This document shows, in pieces, positions 26,681-35,485 of a DNA stretch of 64,000 bases. The first letter of the stretch is position 1; each line of letters starts with the position of its first letter. Both the position numbers and the translations under genes were made by a program. This DNA comes from Candidatus Rifleibacteriota bacterium (GTDB taxonomy: Bacteria > Riflebacteria > Ozemobacteria > Ozemobacterales > Ozemobacteraceae): assembly GCA_029564115.1 (NCBI GenBank), contig JAKQQP010000210.1, positions 1-64,000 of the forward strand. Direction: 5' to 3'. The notes below the pieces were generated by a model. That model did no database searches. It was not told the origin of the DNA and saw only the letters and a list, made by a program, of their open reading frames with translations.

Positions 26681-29611
26681 GTGAATAACCATCTTGCCCT
26701 GCTGGAAGGACATTTCAGAAAAGTCTTCGGACTCACTTTTCCCATACTGCTGACACTTGGGCTGGTTTTTGCGGCTATTCATTTTTCTGAATCGGCGCAA
26801 CAGGGCTGGGTCGAACAAAAACGCGCGCTCTGGGCAGAAAAAGCTGAAATATTACTGGCTTCAGTGCGGTCAAATCACACTTTTGCCGATCTTGCCGAAG
26901 AAGCCGGCAATAACCTGGCACGTGAGATCGAAACCAGTTTCTCGCCAATACCAGATCCTCAGACTTATTCTGGCTTAGTAAAAAAACACTTTTCAGAAGA
27001 TTTTATCGATGCCGGTACACTCATCTGGTATTTCAGCATCAAAGATGGCAAAGCAGTCGCCAGAACCGGGCACGGCCTTACTTCAACCCGCCTGAGAGTT
27101 ATGGAAAGAGTCTTTAACGGCATTCTCGAATTTTTTCATAACCAGAACATTTCGCTGCAGGAAATCAGCACCCGGGAAAAATTTCTCAGAGGTGTACTGG
27201 GTCCGCATTCATCTCCATTATCGCTGGGCAGACGGCGGCAGGGGAAACTTACACCGGTAGTCTTCGAAGGGCGCCAGTATTATTTTTACTGGCGGTTGTT
27301 CTCGGCTGAAGATCAGTCAGCTGCAGGAACAGCCATTCTTTTTCCGGCCGAAAAAATCGACAATATCGAGCACACACTGCGGATTGTTGCAGATCGAGCT
27401 CTAGTAAACACCAGGCGCCATTTTGGAGTGGCATTTATCCCGGCCAATCACTTCAGACAAACGCTAAAACCGATTTTTCCGGAAGCAATCAATGCCAACG
27501 AAGATTATCGACGAAAACTTGAATTTCAGATCAGTCAGATACTCGAACAGGGTGACGACAAAGGCAACCAGGTTTTTGAATCATCTGATCACCTTTTTTT
27601 GCGGGGTTTTCTTACAATCGATCTTCCTTACGATGCGGTCATTTTTGCCCCCCGATCTGCGGAGCTGGCGCCACAAAGGCATAGTTACTCAAACGCCGCT
27701 TTTCTGGTGCTGATTTTTTGGCTGTGCCTTTTCGTCTATTTCTACATACAGAATGGCCGAATCGGGCTGCCTCTGACTGTATCATTCAGAGTTATCTTCT
27801 TCTTTTCGGGTCTATTACCGATTTTTCTGATGCTTTCAAGCGGCTTTACACTGATCGAGGAGTCTTATCAGAACGACCTTCTTGAACTTCGCCGCGAAAA
27901 CAGTGCCAGGCTCAGCTTAATCAATGAAAAAAGCGACAATCTGATGCCGCTGTTCGGTTATCACATTTCTGAAATGCTCAAGTCACCAGAGTTGCAGAAC
28001 CTCTTGAGCGATGGCAACAAAGCCGATTCTGGTCGAGCGTTCGAATTAATCTGCAACAACATGCAAAAACTCGAACTGGGGCTCGACCATCTCTTCATTT
28101 TTTACCCGGGCCAGGCTCCCGAACTCTTTGTTCGCGACAACCGCATGTACCAGAATGCGAAAACGAACATGAACATCAGCTCGGCCGGCCTGTTTGAACT
28201 GCACCAGCGATTTTCTCAGCTCATGCCATTGCCTGCCGTGAAGCTTGACCCAGGGCAGGTTACCGCCCATAAAGTCATGGGAAATCTGCCCAAACGATTT
28301 CTCGAAAGTTCTTACAATCTGGCCTACGAGAGAGAAAACTTTCTCAATTATGGCAGCAACAGCAAAGAATATTACTATTCAGTAATTTTGAGCAAGAAGG
28401 GCAAAATAGCCTGTTATCTCACCTTTGCTGTCAGCACGGCAACAATGTTCCACAAATATCTCGAGCGCGAACTCAACTCTCTCAATGTTGTCGGCAAACA
28501 CATCTTTCTGGCAGCGAAAGAGCTGAATAATTCTGACTTCGCTCTTTTTCAGGGGCGAAAAATGCACTCACTGCAGAGTCAGACTGGCAACTACGCCCTC
28601 AATTTTCTGAAAAAATGCCGCAGTTCTATTTTTGAAAAACATATTTCTGACCGCGACACCATGTATCTTTTTTTCCCGATGCACAAAATGCCGGGCTATA
28701 CCGGTGGTTGCGTAATCTCATTGTCTGAGGCGAACTATGCTCAACGCCTGAAACAGCTTCTACTTATCGTCACAGCCATATTGTTCGCCTGTCTTATGTA
28801 TGTCGCCGCCTCATTTGCCACCGCCTACATGCTTTTACCCATTGAAAAAATCAACAGCACCCTGCAGGCAATCAGTTCAGGAAATCTCGAAGTGAAAATC
28901 GACATCGAGAGACGCGACGAGCTGGGGCTTCTCGGGCATACAATCAGCCTGATGCTGGATGGCTTCAAAGAGAGGCTCAGGCTTGGGAAATTCGTTTCTT
29001 CAACTCTAAACTCCAGCCTTTCTCAAAATACAAGTCTGGAAGACCTCAAAAAAGCCCGCGAGATTACCGGCGCAGTTCTATTTTCTGACATCAGAGGTTT
29101 TACAACACTCTCAGAAACGCACCCTCCGGCCGAAATTGCTTCAATGCTCAATTCTCACCTTGAATGTATGTCTGAACAAATACAAAAATTTGGCGGACAG
29201 ATCGAACAGTTCATCGGCGATGCAATCGTGGCTTTTTTCCCGGATACTGCCGGTTCAGACAGTCGAAAGTCTGCCGTAAAAGCGGCAATAGCAGCCCACC
29301 GGGCTCATGTTCGCCTCACAGAAGAACGCAATCTTCAAGGTTCCTTCACTTACAGCATCGGTTTCGGGATAGAGCACGGCAAAGTAATCGCCGGCTCACT
29401 TGTCACGCCTGAACGCTGTGAATTTTCGATTATCGGTGCCACGCGACTGCTTGCCGAAAAATACGAAGGGTTAAGCAAGCTCGGCTCATTCAGCCGCATA
29501 ATAGTGTCTGCAAACTTCACGGAAGTTATTGCTCACGAAAACCTGGCAACTTGTGTGCCTCTTAAAGAAACCGATGTTTATGAGCTTGCCGGAATCGAGG
29601 TGCCAGAATGA
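26681..29611 (+). CDS. Class III cyclase, A-type chain 1 (metal-binding subunit), membrane sensor
   Basis: A 976-residue membrane protein. Spans lie near 17-34, 339-356, 365-387 and 693-717, giving two extracytoplasmic domains (about 35-335 and 390-690). A HAMP linker follows (718-775), then a class III nucleotide cyclase domain (about 795-976). Both metal-binding aspartates are present: Asp803 in FSDIRGFT and Asp847 in FIGDAIVAFF. The purine-binding lysine is replaced (Gln in IEQFIGD). The transition-state pair is lost: Leu923 and Lys927 stand where Asn and Arg are expected. Alone it should be inactive as a homodimer. The next gene overlaps by 4 bases and supplies exactly the missing residues. 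The start is a GTG with a weak ribosome-binding site. Confidence 0.9.
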   Translation: MNNHLALLEGHFRKVFGLTFPILLTLGLVFAAIHFSESAQQGWVEQKRALWAEKAEILLASVRSNHTFADLAEEAGNNLAREIETSFSPIPDPQTYSGLVKKHFSEDFIDAGTLIWYFSIKDGKAVARTGHGLTSTRLRVMERVFNGILEFFHNQNISLQEISTREKFLRGVLGPHSSPLSLGRRRQGKLTPVVFEGRQYYFYWRLFSAEDQSAAGTAILFPAEKIDNIEHTLRIVADRALVNTRRHFGVAFIPANHFRQTLKPIFPEAINANEDYRRKLEFQISQILEQGDDKGNQVFESSDHLFLRGFLTIDLPYDAVIFAPRSAELAPQRHSYSNAAFLVLIFWLCLFVYFYIQNGRIGLPLTVSFRVIFFFSGLLPIFLMLSSGFTLIEESYQNDLLELRRENSARLSLINEKSDNLMPLFGYHISEMLKSPELQNLLSDGNKADSGRAFELICNNMQKLELGLDHLFIFYPGQAPELFVRDNRMYQNAKTNMNISSAGLFELHQRFSQLMPLPAVKLDPGQVTAHKVMGNLPKRFLESSYNLAYERENFLNYGSNSKEYYYSVILSKKGKIACYLTFAVSTATMFHKYLERELNSLNVVGKHIFLAAKELNNSDFALFQGRKMHSLQSQTGNYALNFLKKCRSSIFEKHISDRDTMYLFFPMHKMPGYTGGCVISLSEANYAQRLKQLLLIVTAILFACLMYVAASFATAYMLLPIEKINSTLQAISSGNLEVKIDIERRDELGLLGHTISLMLDGFKERLRLGKFVSSTLNSSLSQNTSLEDLKKAREITGAVLFSDIRGFTTLSETHPPAEIASMLNSHLECMSEQIQKFGGQIEQFIGDAIVAFFPDTAGSDSRKSAVKAAIAAHRAHVRLTEERNLQGSFTYSIGFGIEHGKVIAGSLVTPERCEFSIIGATRLLAEKYEGLSKLGSFSRIIVSANFTEVIAHENLATCVPLKETDVYELAGIEVPE

Positions 29612-32505
29612 AAAAAATGGCAATACTGCTGGCTGCCGCAATTTTATTATCTTTGCCGGCCCTTTTGATAAATTTTTCAATTAAATCATCATCGCAGCTG
29701 CTGCAGATAGAATACGAAAAACAGCTCGAAACCAGACTCACCCATGATCTCATGGCTCAAAGCCAGCTTACCGGGCTGATTGCTGAAATAGTGCAACAAT
29801 GTTTCTTCTTTTTAACCAGAACCGACCAGCTTTTTAGGACTCTTGAGCAAACGAGCTTTCTGCAGCCCTACAAACAACTATGCCACGAATTCGTCTATGA
29901 AATCGCCGACAACTTTGGTCTGCCCTTCGAACTGTGTTCGGCTATAGAGATAAAAGAACACACTGTGCTTGATCATTTTTCTTTCAAAGACAAAAAAATG
30001 GTCGACAGCAACAGAGTAACACTTTTGACCTTACAGATGCTCAAGTTTGTCGATCCCCACTTTTTCCTGCACCATGCACCAGAAGACATCTTCAAGTTAT
30101 CTGAACTGCTGCGCGAAATTCCGGGGCTTTTTTTCAATTTGAAGTATCTCGATCCTCAGGGTTATCGAACAGAAATAAGCCGAATGGTTATCAGAGACGG
30201 GCAAAGAATAGAACTTCTGGTAACAATGCGCGGGCGAAAAAATTATCTCATCAATGCTTTGTTTGATCTAAGCAGGGCGAGTATCGACAATCTGGCACGC
30301 AAAAGAGTGGCACAATGGCAGAACAAAGACGCTGGAATCGTCTTTTTCGGCGGTGGAAGCGGCATGACCCCAATCAGTTGCCCATGGTTCAATGATAAGC
30401 CGGCATTGCTGAAGCAGATCACCGAAATGTCGGCAAACAAAAAATCAATTATTGAAAGCCTCAAAACAGAGCAGCACGTAGTTCTGACAACTCCTTTCGA
30501 CAAAAAAAACCCGTGGCAGGTGGCCATTGCGGCTAAACGTCCCGTATCGCCACCTCATCGGGGCATGCAGTTATTGCTGAGCCTTTTTGCCATAGCCGGT
30601 TGCAGCATCTGGAAGCTTCTGGCTGAAAAAACATGCTTTGGCCGGTCGATAAATCTCTCTTTGCGCACCTTCATTATCATAGTTTTCACGACGGTATCGC
30701 TGTTACCCTTCATCGGTTCGGTTTATTTAACCAGCGAATATGTTATTGCCAACTTCAAAGTCGAAAAAAACAAGGTAGCCGAAGAACTTTCAAAAAGTCT
30801 TCTCGACCACGATCTTTCGACATTTTCTCAACTCCGCGACTCCCTCAACCTCGTTAAAAGCCTGGGCTCGATCGAGGCGATCGCCTCGTTCACCGGGTTG
30901 CCAGAAACTGCGCCAACAAAAGATCTGATGATCGCTACAATGGTAAAACTGCAGGAGGTAAAAGGCATTCGCAGTTTTTCTGAAGTCTGGCTTTCCTCCC
31001 CCGACTCAGATCTGTATGAAATCGAATATCGGCAACCAGCTTCCACCTATGTTTTTCAACCAAACAGAGACGTATTCATCAGCCAGATTTTTAACCCGAG
31101 GTTTCGTCAGTTTTTAAGCGTTAACCAGAGCAAGGCAAAAGCCGGCATAAAAGCCGGAGAAAAAATCAGCTTTGATAACATCAAGGGTGAAATGCTCGAC
31201 GAGCTGGTTCTCAATATGTTCGGCGAAGAAACTTATTACAATCTGCAAAAAAAACTGGGGATGCTGCTCAAACTCGAGTCATTCCTCGACAGCAACGCCA
31301 TTCTCTGTCTGCCGATAACTCACAGAGGCAAGGTAGCCCACGTTTTCTCATACGTAATGGCATCAGCGGAAATCAGAAGGCATTTTCCAGATCACCTGCT
31401 GAACACTGACAAGTCAAAGCCTGTTTTAATCACACTATCCGGCAACCAGCAATTTCTCAATGCCGCACCCAAAAATCTGCAGTTCGTTTCTGAGAATCTT
31501 CCGACTCTCAGCAGACTCGCCAGACAGTCTTTCCTCACCTCTTCAAGAGTCGTCATGCACGATGCCAACGCCAGTGGCTCGCCAGTATTCGAAACTCTTC
31601 CGGCTAAGTATTCAGACTACATCATCTGCGGTCAGCGCAACACCAGAAGTCTTGAAAGCATCAATGCCGAACTCACCGCCACAGCTGCAAGATACTTCGC
31701 TCTCGCTGCCGTGCTGACACTCATACTTTCACTGCTGGCTTCCCTGTATTTTACGATTCCGATCCGGCAACTCACTGAAGCGATGCAAAAAATTATCAGA
31801 GAAGACTACTCGGTGCGTCTGATTGAAACACATCCCGACGAATTTGCCATCTCTGCCAGAGCTTTCAACAAAATGGCGACGGGCCTGAAAGAAGGCATGC
31901 TGCTGCGAAATTTTGTATCAGAAAGCGTCAGAGACACCAGAACCGCTTCAACCGAGATTGCTGAAGCCAACATCTGCCAGGTAACTGTTCTTTTTTCGAG
32001 CATCAAGGGCTTTGCGGGTATGCAAAATCAACTCGCACCAGAAGAACTCTTCGCTGTGATGCAGGCCCATCTGTCGGCAGCGGTCGAAATCGCCTCTGAA
32101 CTGGGCGGCGAAATAGACAAGATGATCGAAGACAAGATAATGATCGTGTTTCACCACGTTCGGGAAGCAGATACTGCAGCGGTAAACGCTGCCATATCTG
32201 CAGCGGCGCACATTCGCGGCCGAGTGATGGCAACCTGCCGACACCACACTGCCGCCGGCATCAACACCGGAGAAGTAGTTTCAGGAACCATGGGCGCCGC
32301 CAGTGTACGCCTTTCAAAAACTGTGGTCGGCGATACAGTTAACCTTGCGGCTCGCCTGGCTTCGGTCGCAGCAGATATGCAGCACGGCGGCATCGTTGTC
32401 TCAGGGGCTTCAGTACAACTGGCCACCGACGGTCGCCATTTCCAGAAACTGCCAATCAGCAGTGTAAAGGGCAAAACTCACAGCGTAGAAGCATATCTGG
32501 CATAA
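29608..32505 (+). CDS. Class III cyclase, B-type chain 1 (Lys/Asn/Arg subunit), membrane sensor
   Basis: A 965-residue partner of the preceding chain, with the same plan. Spans are near 3-24, 321-338, 353-375 and 697-717, with HAMP at 718-770 and a cyclase domain from about 790. The first metal Asp is replaced by Ser798 (LFSSIKGF), while Asp842 remains. The purine-binding Lys838 (EIDKMIED) and the transition-state Asn912 and Arg916 (VNLAARL) are present. Thr905 sits where class IIIa enzymes have Asp, a class IIIb signature linked in other bacteria to bicarbonate-responsive adenylyl cyclases. It therefore resembles mammalian C2, and the A chain resembles C1. Its start ATG overlaps the stop of the A gene (ATGA). 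It is not expected to act as a homodimer. Confidence 0.9.
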   Translation: MKKMAILLAAAILLSLPALLINFSIKSSSQLLQIEYEKQLETRLTHDLMAQSQLTGLIAEIVQQCFFFLTRTDQLFRTLEQTSFLQPYKQLCHEFVYEIADNFGLPFELCSAIEIKEHTVLDHFSFKDKKMVDSNRVTLLTLQMLKFVDPHFFLHHAPEDIFKLSELLREIPGLFFNLKYLDPQGYRTEISRMVIRDGQRIELLVTMRGRKNYLINALFDLSRASIDNLARKRVAQWQNKDAGIVFFGGGSGMTPISCPWFNDKPALLKQITEMSANKKSIIESLKTEQHVVLTTPFDKKNPWQVAIAAKRPVSPPHRGMQLLLSLFAIAGCSIWKLLAEKTCFGRSINLSLRTFIIIVFTTVSLLPFIGSVYLTSEYVIANFKVEKNKVAEELSKSLLDHDLSTFSQLRDSLNLVKSLGSIEAIASFTGLPETAPTKDLMIATMVKLQEVKGIRSFSEVWLSSPDSDLYEIEYRQPASTYVFQPNRDVFISQIFNPRFRQFLSVNQSKAKAGIKAGEKISFDNIKGEMLDELVLNMFGEETYYNLQKKLGMLLKLESFLDSNAILCLPITHRGKVAHVFSYVMASAEIRRHFPDHLLNTDKSKPVLITLSGNQQFLNAAPKNLQFVSENLPTLSRLARQSFLTSSRVVMHDANASGSPVFETLPAKYSDYIICGQRNTRSLESINAELTATAARYFALAAVLTLILSLLASLYFTIPIRQLTEAMQKIIREDYSVRLIETHPDEFAISARAFNKMATGLKEGMLLRNFVSESVRDTRTASTEIAEANICQVTVLFSSIKGFAGMQNQLAPEELFAVMQAHLSAAVEIASELGGEIDKMIEDKIMIVFHHVREADTAAVNAAISAAAHIRGRVMATCRHHTAAGINTGEVVSGTMGAASVRLSKTVVGDTVNLAARLASVAADMQHGGIVVSGASVQLATDGRHFQKLPISSVKGKTHSVEAYLA

Positions 32506-32523
32506 AACAAGGCTAAATGCTGA

Positions 32524-32553
32524 CTGGCAAAATCACGGCTGCTGGGTTAAAAT
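32524..32553 (+). promoter_or_regulatory. Possible internal promoter before the second cyclase pair
   Basis: CTGGCA (32524-32529), 18 bases and TAAAAT (32548-32553). Predicted start near 32560, leaving a 28-base leader with AGGAGG at 32576-32581. It would allow the second cyclase pair to be expressed separately in the 82-base gap. Confidence 0.4.
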
Positions 32554-32587
32554 CTTGGCAATCTCTGATATTCGCAGGAGGAAGGCA

Positions 32588-35485
32588 TTGCTCTCATACG
32601 GTCGCATACGATCAGCATTTGCTTATGCATTTCCTCTGCTGCTCGGCACCCTGTATATAGTCACCGCCACGATTGTTTATGGGCAATATCTCGCCCAGTC
32701 GAAAGACCGCGAAAAAAAAGATCTTTTCAACCAGGCCTCGGTCCTTTCTGCCCAGATCAAATCTGATTTTTTGACAAAGCAACAGCTTGAAAAATGTTTT
32801 CGTAAGATTGCTGAAGAAGTAATAGAAAGCGCTCAACAGAATAATTTTCTGCTGCCACCTGAGCTTGCCGGGGCGATGACCAAAAATATGCACGCCGATT
32901 TTTTACAAAAGGGTCGGTTCTGGGCATTTCATGGAGCCGATGAAAATTTCAGACTTGCCCGCATATCAGGCTTTGAACATGGCAAGAAACGGGCGATGGA
33001 AATGGGTTTTGCAGCTCTGCTCAACCTGGCAGACGACAAGCGGGATGCAAAACAGCGACGCAACAGCGAAAAATTTATTACCGGCCTGTTTGGCGAAAAT
33101 TCGGCCCCGGAATACCTCGCTACCCAGAGATCGGGCATGTTAACCCCGGTTCATTTTGAAGGCAAGTCAAGCTATCTTTTCTGGCAGCATTTTAAAAGAG
33201 GAGCAAACTCTATCGGCGGCCTGATGGCAATTTTTCCATACGAATTCATTGAAGACCATGCTTCCGGTCTGCAGCGCCTCGCCGACAACCTTGCCCAAAA
33301 CCGCGATCTTGAGCTAAAAGTCACTTTTCTGGCTGCTCCCATGGTCGAAAAACGTTTCAAAGTGATTTTCCCGGCCAACTGGAAACGCCATGACACAGAA
33401 CTCCGCCAGATTCTTGCCTCGCTCGAAAAAACGACTCTGACCCACCCGGATCTCCCCATGCGCCAACTTCATCAGCAAGATGACTGGCGGCATTTCATTG
33501 ACCTGATCAGCCTCGACAGCCATTATTACTCAGTAGTCTCACAAAAAGCCCTCTCGGAAACAAGCAACGAAATTGGCATCGGGCTGAGAAGCTTTGTAAT
33601 ATTTTTCGTCGTCTGGTCGGGCGTATTTTATCTCAGACTCAGACACAATCGTTTCGGCATCGGGCTCGCTTTTAGACTTCTGTTTTTCATGACCGGCATG
33701 TTTCCCGTTTTCGGGCTTGCCGTCATAGGCATCAACATGATCGACCAATCCCACGAAGCCGCTATACAGCAGAGCGTGCAAAATACCTACGACAGCATTG
33801 GCCAGATCGATGAAAATTCAGAAGACTGCATTGCGCTTGCAGGCCTGAATATCAAAGAACTGCTGGCCGAACACGAAATTCATGCGGGCATGGTAGATAC
33901 TGGGTATGAGACTCGAAACCTTACTTTCAGTCATTTTCAACAAAAACTCAGACAAAGAGGCTTCTTTCTGAACTATCTTCTCATTATCAGGCCAGGAGAA
34001 GCTGAAGAATTCCATGTCTCTGAGGCAGTTCACCTGCCCCTGGCAAAATACCACCTGGAATATTACAAGATATCTACCAGCGCTCTGCACGAGATGCTGA
34101 CCAGACATGATCCGACTCTTCCCGGCATCCCTCTGACCGCCGTTCAGAAAAGTTTGAAAGACTCTTTTGGCGGGCCCGATAATCCCGCCACCAAAGATGT
34201 TTTTCTGTCATCACACGAAAGAATAAGCACTTACCAGACCGATTCTGTAGAAAAACACGTTTTTTTCACGGCTGTTCTGCAGAATCATGACCAGATCGCC
34301 AGTTATCTGGTCATGGGCATGAGTATTTCTGAAACAGTACTCGAAATAATCAAAACACAGCTGAAGCGAATGAATGCCAGACCAGATGCGCAATTTTTCT
34401 GTCTGAGCAGAGAGTTTGCTTCAGGAGTCAAAATTTACCCTCAGAACGACCGGATGTTGAACAGCGCCCTGGGCCGAAAGTTTCGACACTTTGTCGAGTC
34501 AGCGGCAAGCTCGATGTTTAGAATTGAAACCCGGTATCATGACAGTGTTTTCATTTACGAGCCTCTGAATAAGGTCAAACATTATTTTGGCGGTGCCATT
34601 ATCGATCTGTTCGAAATCAATAATACAAGAACAACGCGGTTTTACCTGCTGGCAATAATCCTTGGCCTGCTCTCCGGAACCATCTACCTGCTGGCATCTG
34701 CAGTATCGAGCCTGATGATTACCCCAGCCCGGCAGTTGACGCAGGTCTTCGGCGAAATAGCTTCTGGAAATTATTCGACTGACTTCTTTTATCCATACGG
34801 CAATGAACTCGGGCAGCTTGCCAAAGCGACGGCACAGATGCTGAAGGGCTTAAAAGAAAGGCAGCTGCTGGGTAAGTTCGTTTCCACAACGTTTGACGCT
34901 GATGTTAAACTCAGTCATGCACACGCCTCTGGCCAGGAAATCTCCGGGACGGTAATGTTTTCCGATATCCGCAACTTCACCACCATCTCAGAAAGCAACG
35001 CACCAGATGAAATTGCCAGTATGCTCAATACTCATCTGCGCGAAATGGTTGAAATTATCCACGAACACGCCGGCAAGGTCGAGCAGTTCATCGGTGATGC
35101 AATTGTCGCTTTTTTTCCCGGCAACGGTCGAGAGTCCAGCCAACGGGCGCTAAAAGCGGCTACAGAGATGATGTTGCGCCATAAATCCATTCAGCATGAT
35201 CGCCAGATGCTTGGGAAAATAGCCTACGGCATCGGCATTGGTCTCGACTATGGCACGGTTATGGCCGGAATTCTGCATTCGGGAGCCAGATCGGAATTTA
35301 CGGTAACGGGTCAGGCCCGCACTCAGGCCGAGCATTGTGAAACAGCCAGCAAAGCAGGTAAGTATACAAAAATCATGGTCACAGAGATAATTGTACTGGC
35401 AGACCCTGAAAAAGCCGGGCACTTTTTCAGGCATGACAACGGTATTTTTGAACTGAAAGGCCTGAACAGGATTCAGCCAATATGA
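32588..35485 (+). CDS. Class III cyclase, A-type chain 2 (metal-binding subunit), membrane sensor
   Basis: A 965-residue paralogue of the first A chain. They share the extracytoplasmic LTPVxFEGxxYxFYW motif and the same span order: about 9-30, 336-350, 361-380 and 686-710, then HAMP and cyclase. Metal ligands Asp793 (FSDIRNFT) and Asp837 (FIGDAIVAFF) are kept. The lysine is Gln (VEQFIGD), and Thr912 and His916 replace Asn and Arg, so it needs a partner. I start at the TTG at 32588, seven bases after a perfect AGGAGG; the longer frame from 32555 would start at a TTG without a ribosome-binding site. It overlaps the next B-type gene by 4 bases. Confidence 0.88.
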   Translation: MLSYGRIRSAFAYAFPLLLGTLYIVTATIVYGQYLAQSKDREKKDLFNQASVLSAQIKSDFLTKQQLEKCFRKIAEEVIESAQQNNFLLPPELAGAMTKNMHADFLQKGRFWAFHGADENFRLARISGFEHGKKRAMEMGFAALLNLADDKRDAKQRRNSEKFITGLFGENSAPEYLATQRSGMLTPVHFEGKSSYLFWQHFKRGANSIGGLMAIFPYEFIEDHASGLQRLADNLAQNRDLELKVTFLAAPMVEKRFKVIFPANWKRHDTELRQILASLEKTTLTHPDLPMRQLHQQDDWRHFIDLISLDSHYYSVVSQKALSETSNEIGIGLRSFVIFFVVWSGVFYLRLRHNRFGIGLAFRLLFFMTGMFPVFGLAVIGINMIDQSHEAAIQQSVQNTYDSIGQIDENSEDCIALAGLNIKELLAEHEIHAGMVDTGYETRNLTFSHFQQKLRQRGFFLNYLLIIRPGEAEEFHVSEAVHLPLAKYHLEYYKISTSALHEMLTRHDPTLPGIPLTAVQKSLKDSFGGPDNPATKDVFLSSHERISTYQTDSVEKHVFFTAVLQNHDQIASYLVMGMSISETVLEIIKTQLKRMNARPDAQFFCLSREFASGVKIYPQNDRMLNSALGRKFRHFVESAASSMFRIETRYHDSVFIYEPLNKVKHYFGGAIIDLFEINNTRTTRFYLLAIILGLLSGTIYLLASAVSSLMITPARQLTQVFGEIASGNYSTDFFYPYGNELGQLAKATAQMLKGLKERQLLGKFVSTTFDADVKLSHAHASGQEISGTVMFSDIRNFTTISESNAPDEIASMLNTHLREMVEIIHEHAGKVEQFIGDAIVAFFPGNGRESSQRALKAATEMMLRHKSIQHDRQMLGKIAYGIGIGLDYGTVMAGILHSGARSEFTVTGQARTQAEHCETASKAGKYTKIMVTEIIVLADPEKAGHFFRHDNGIFELKGLNRIQPI

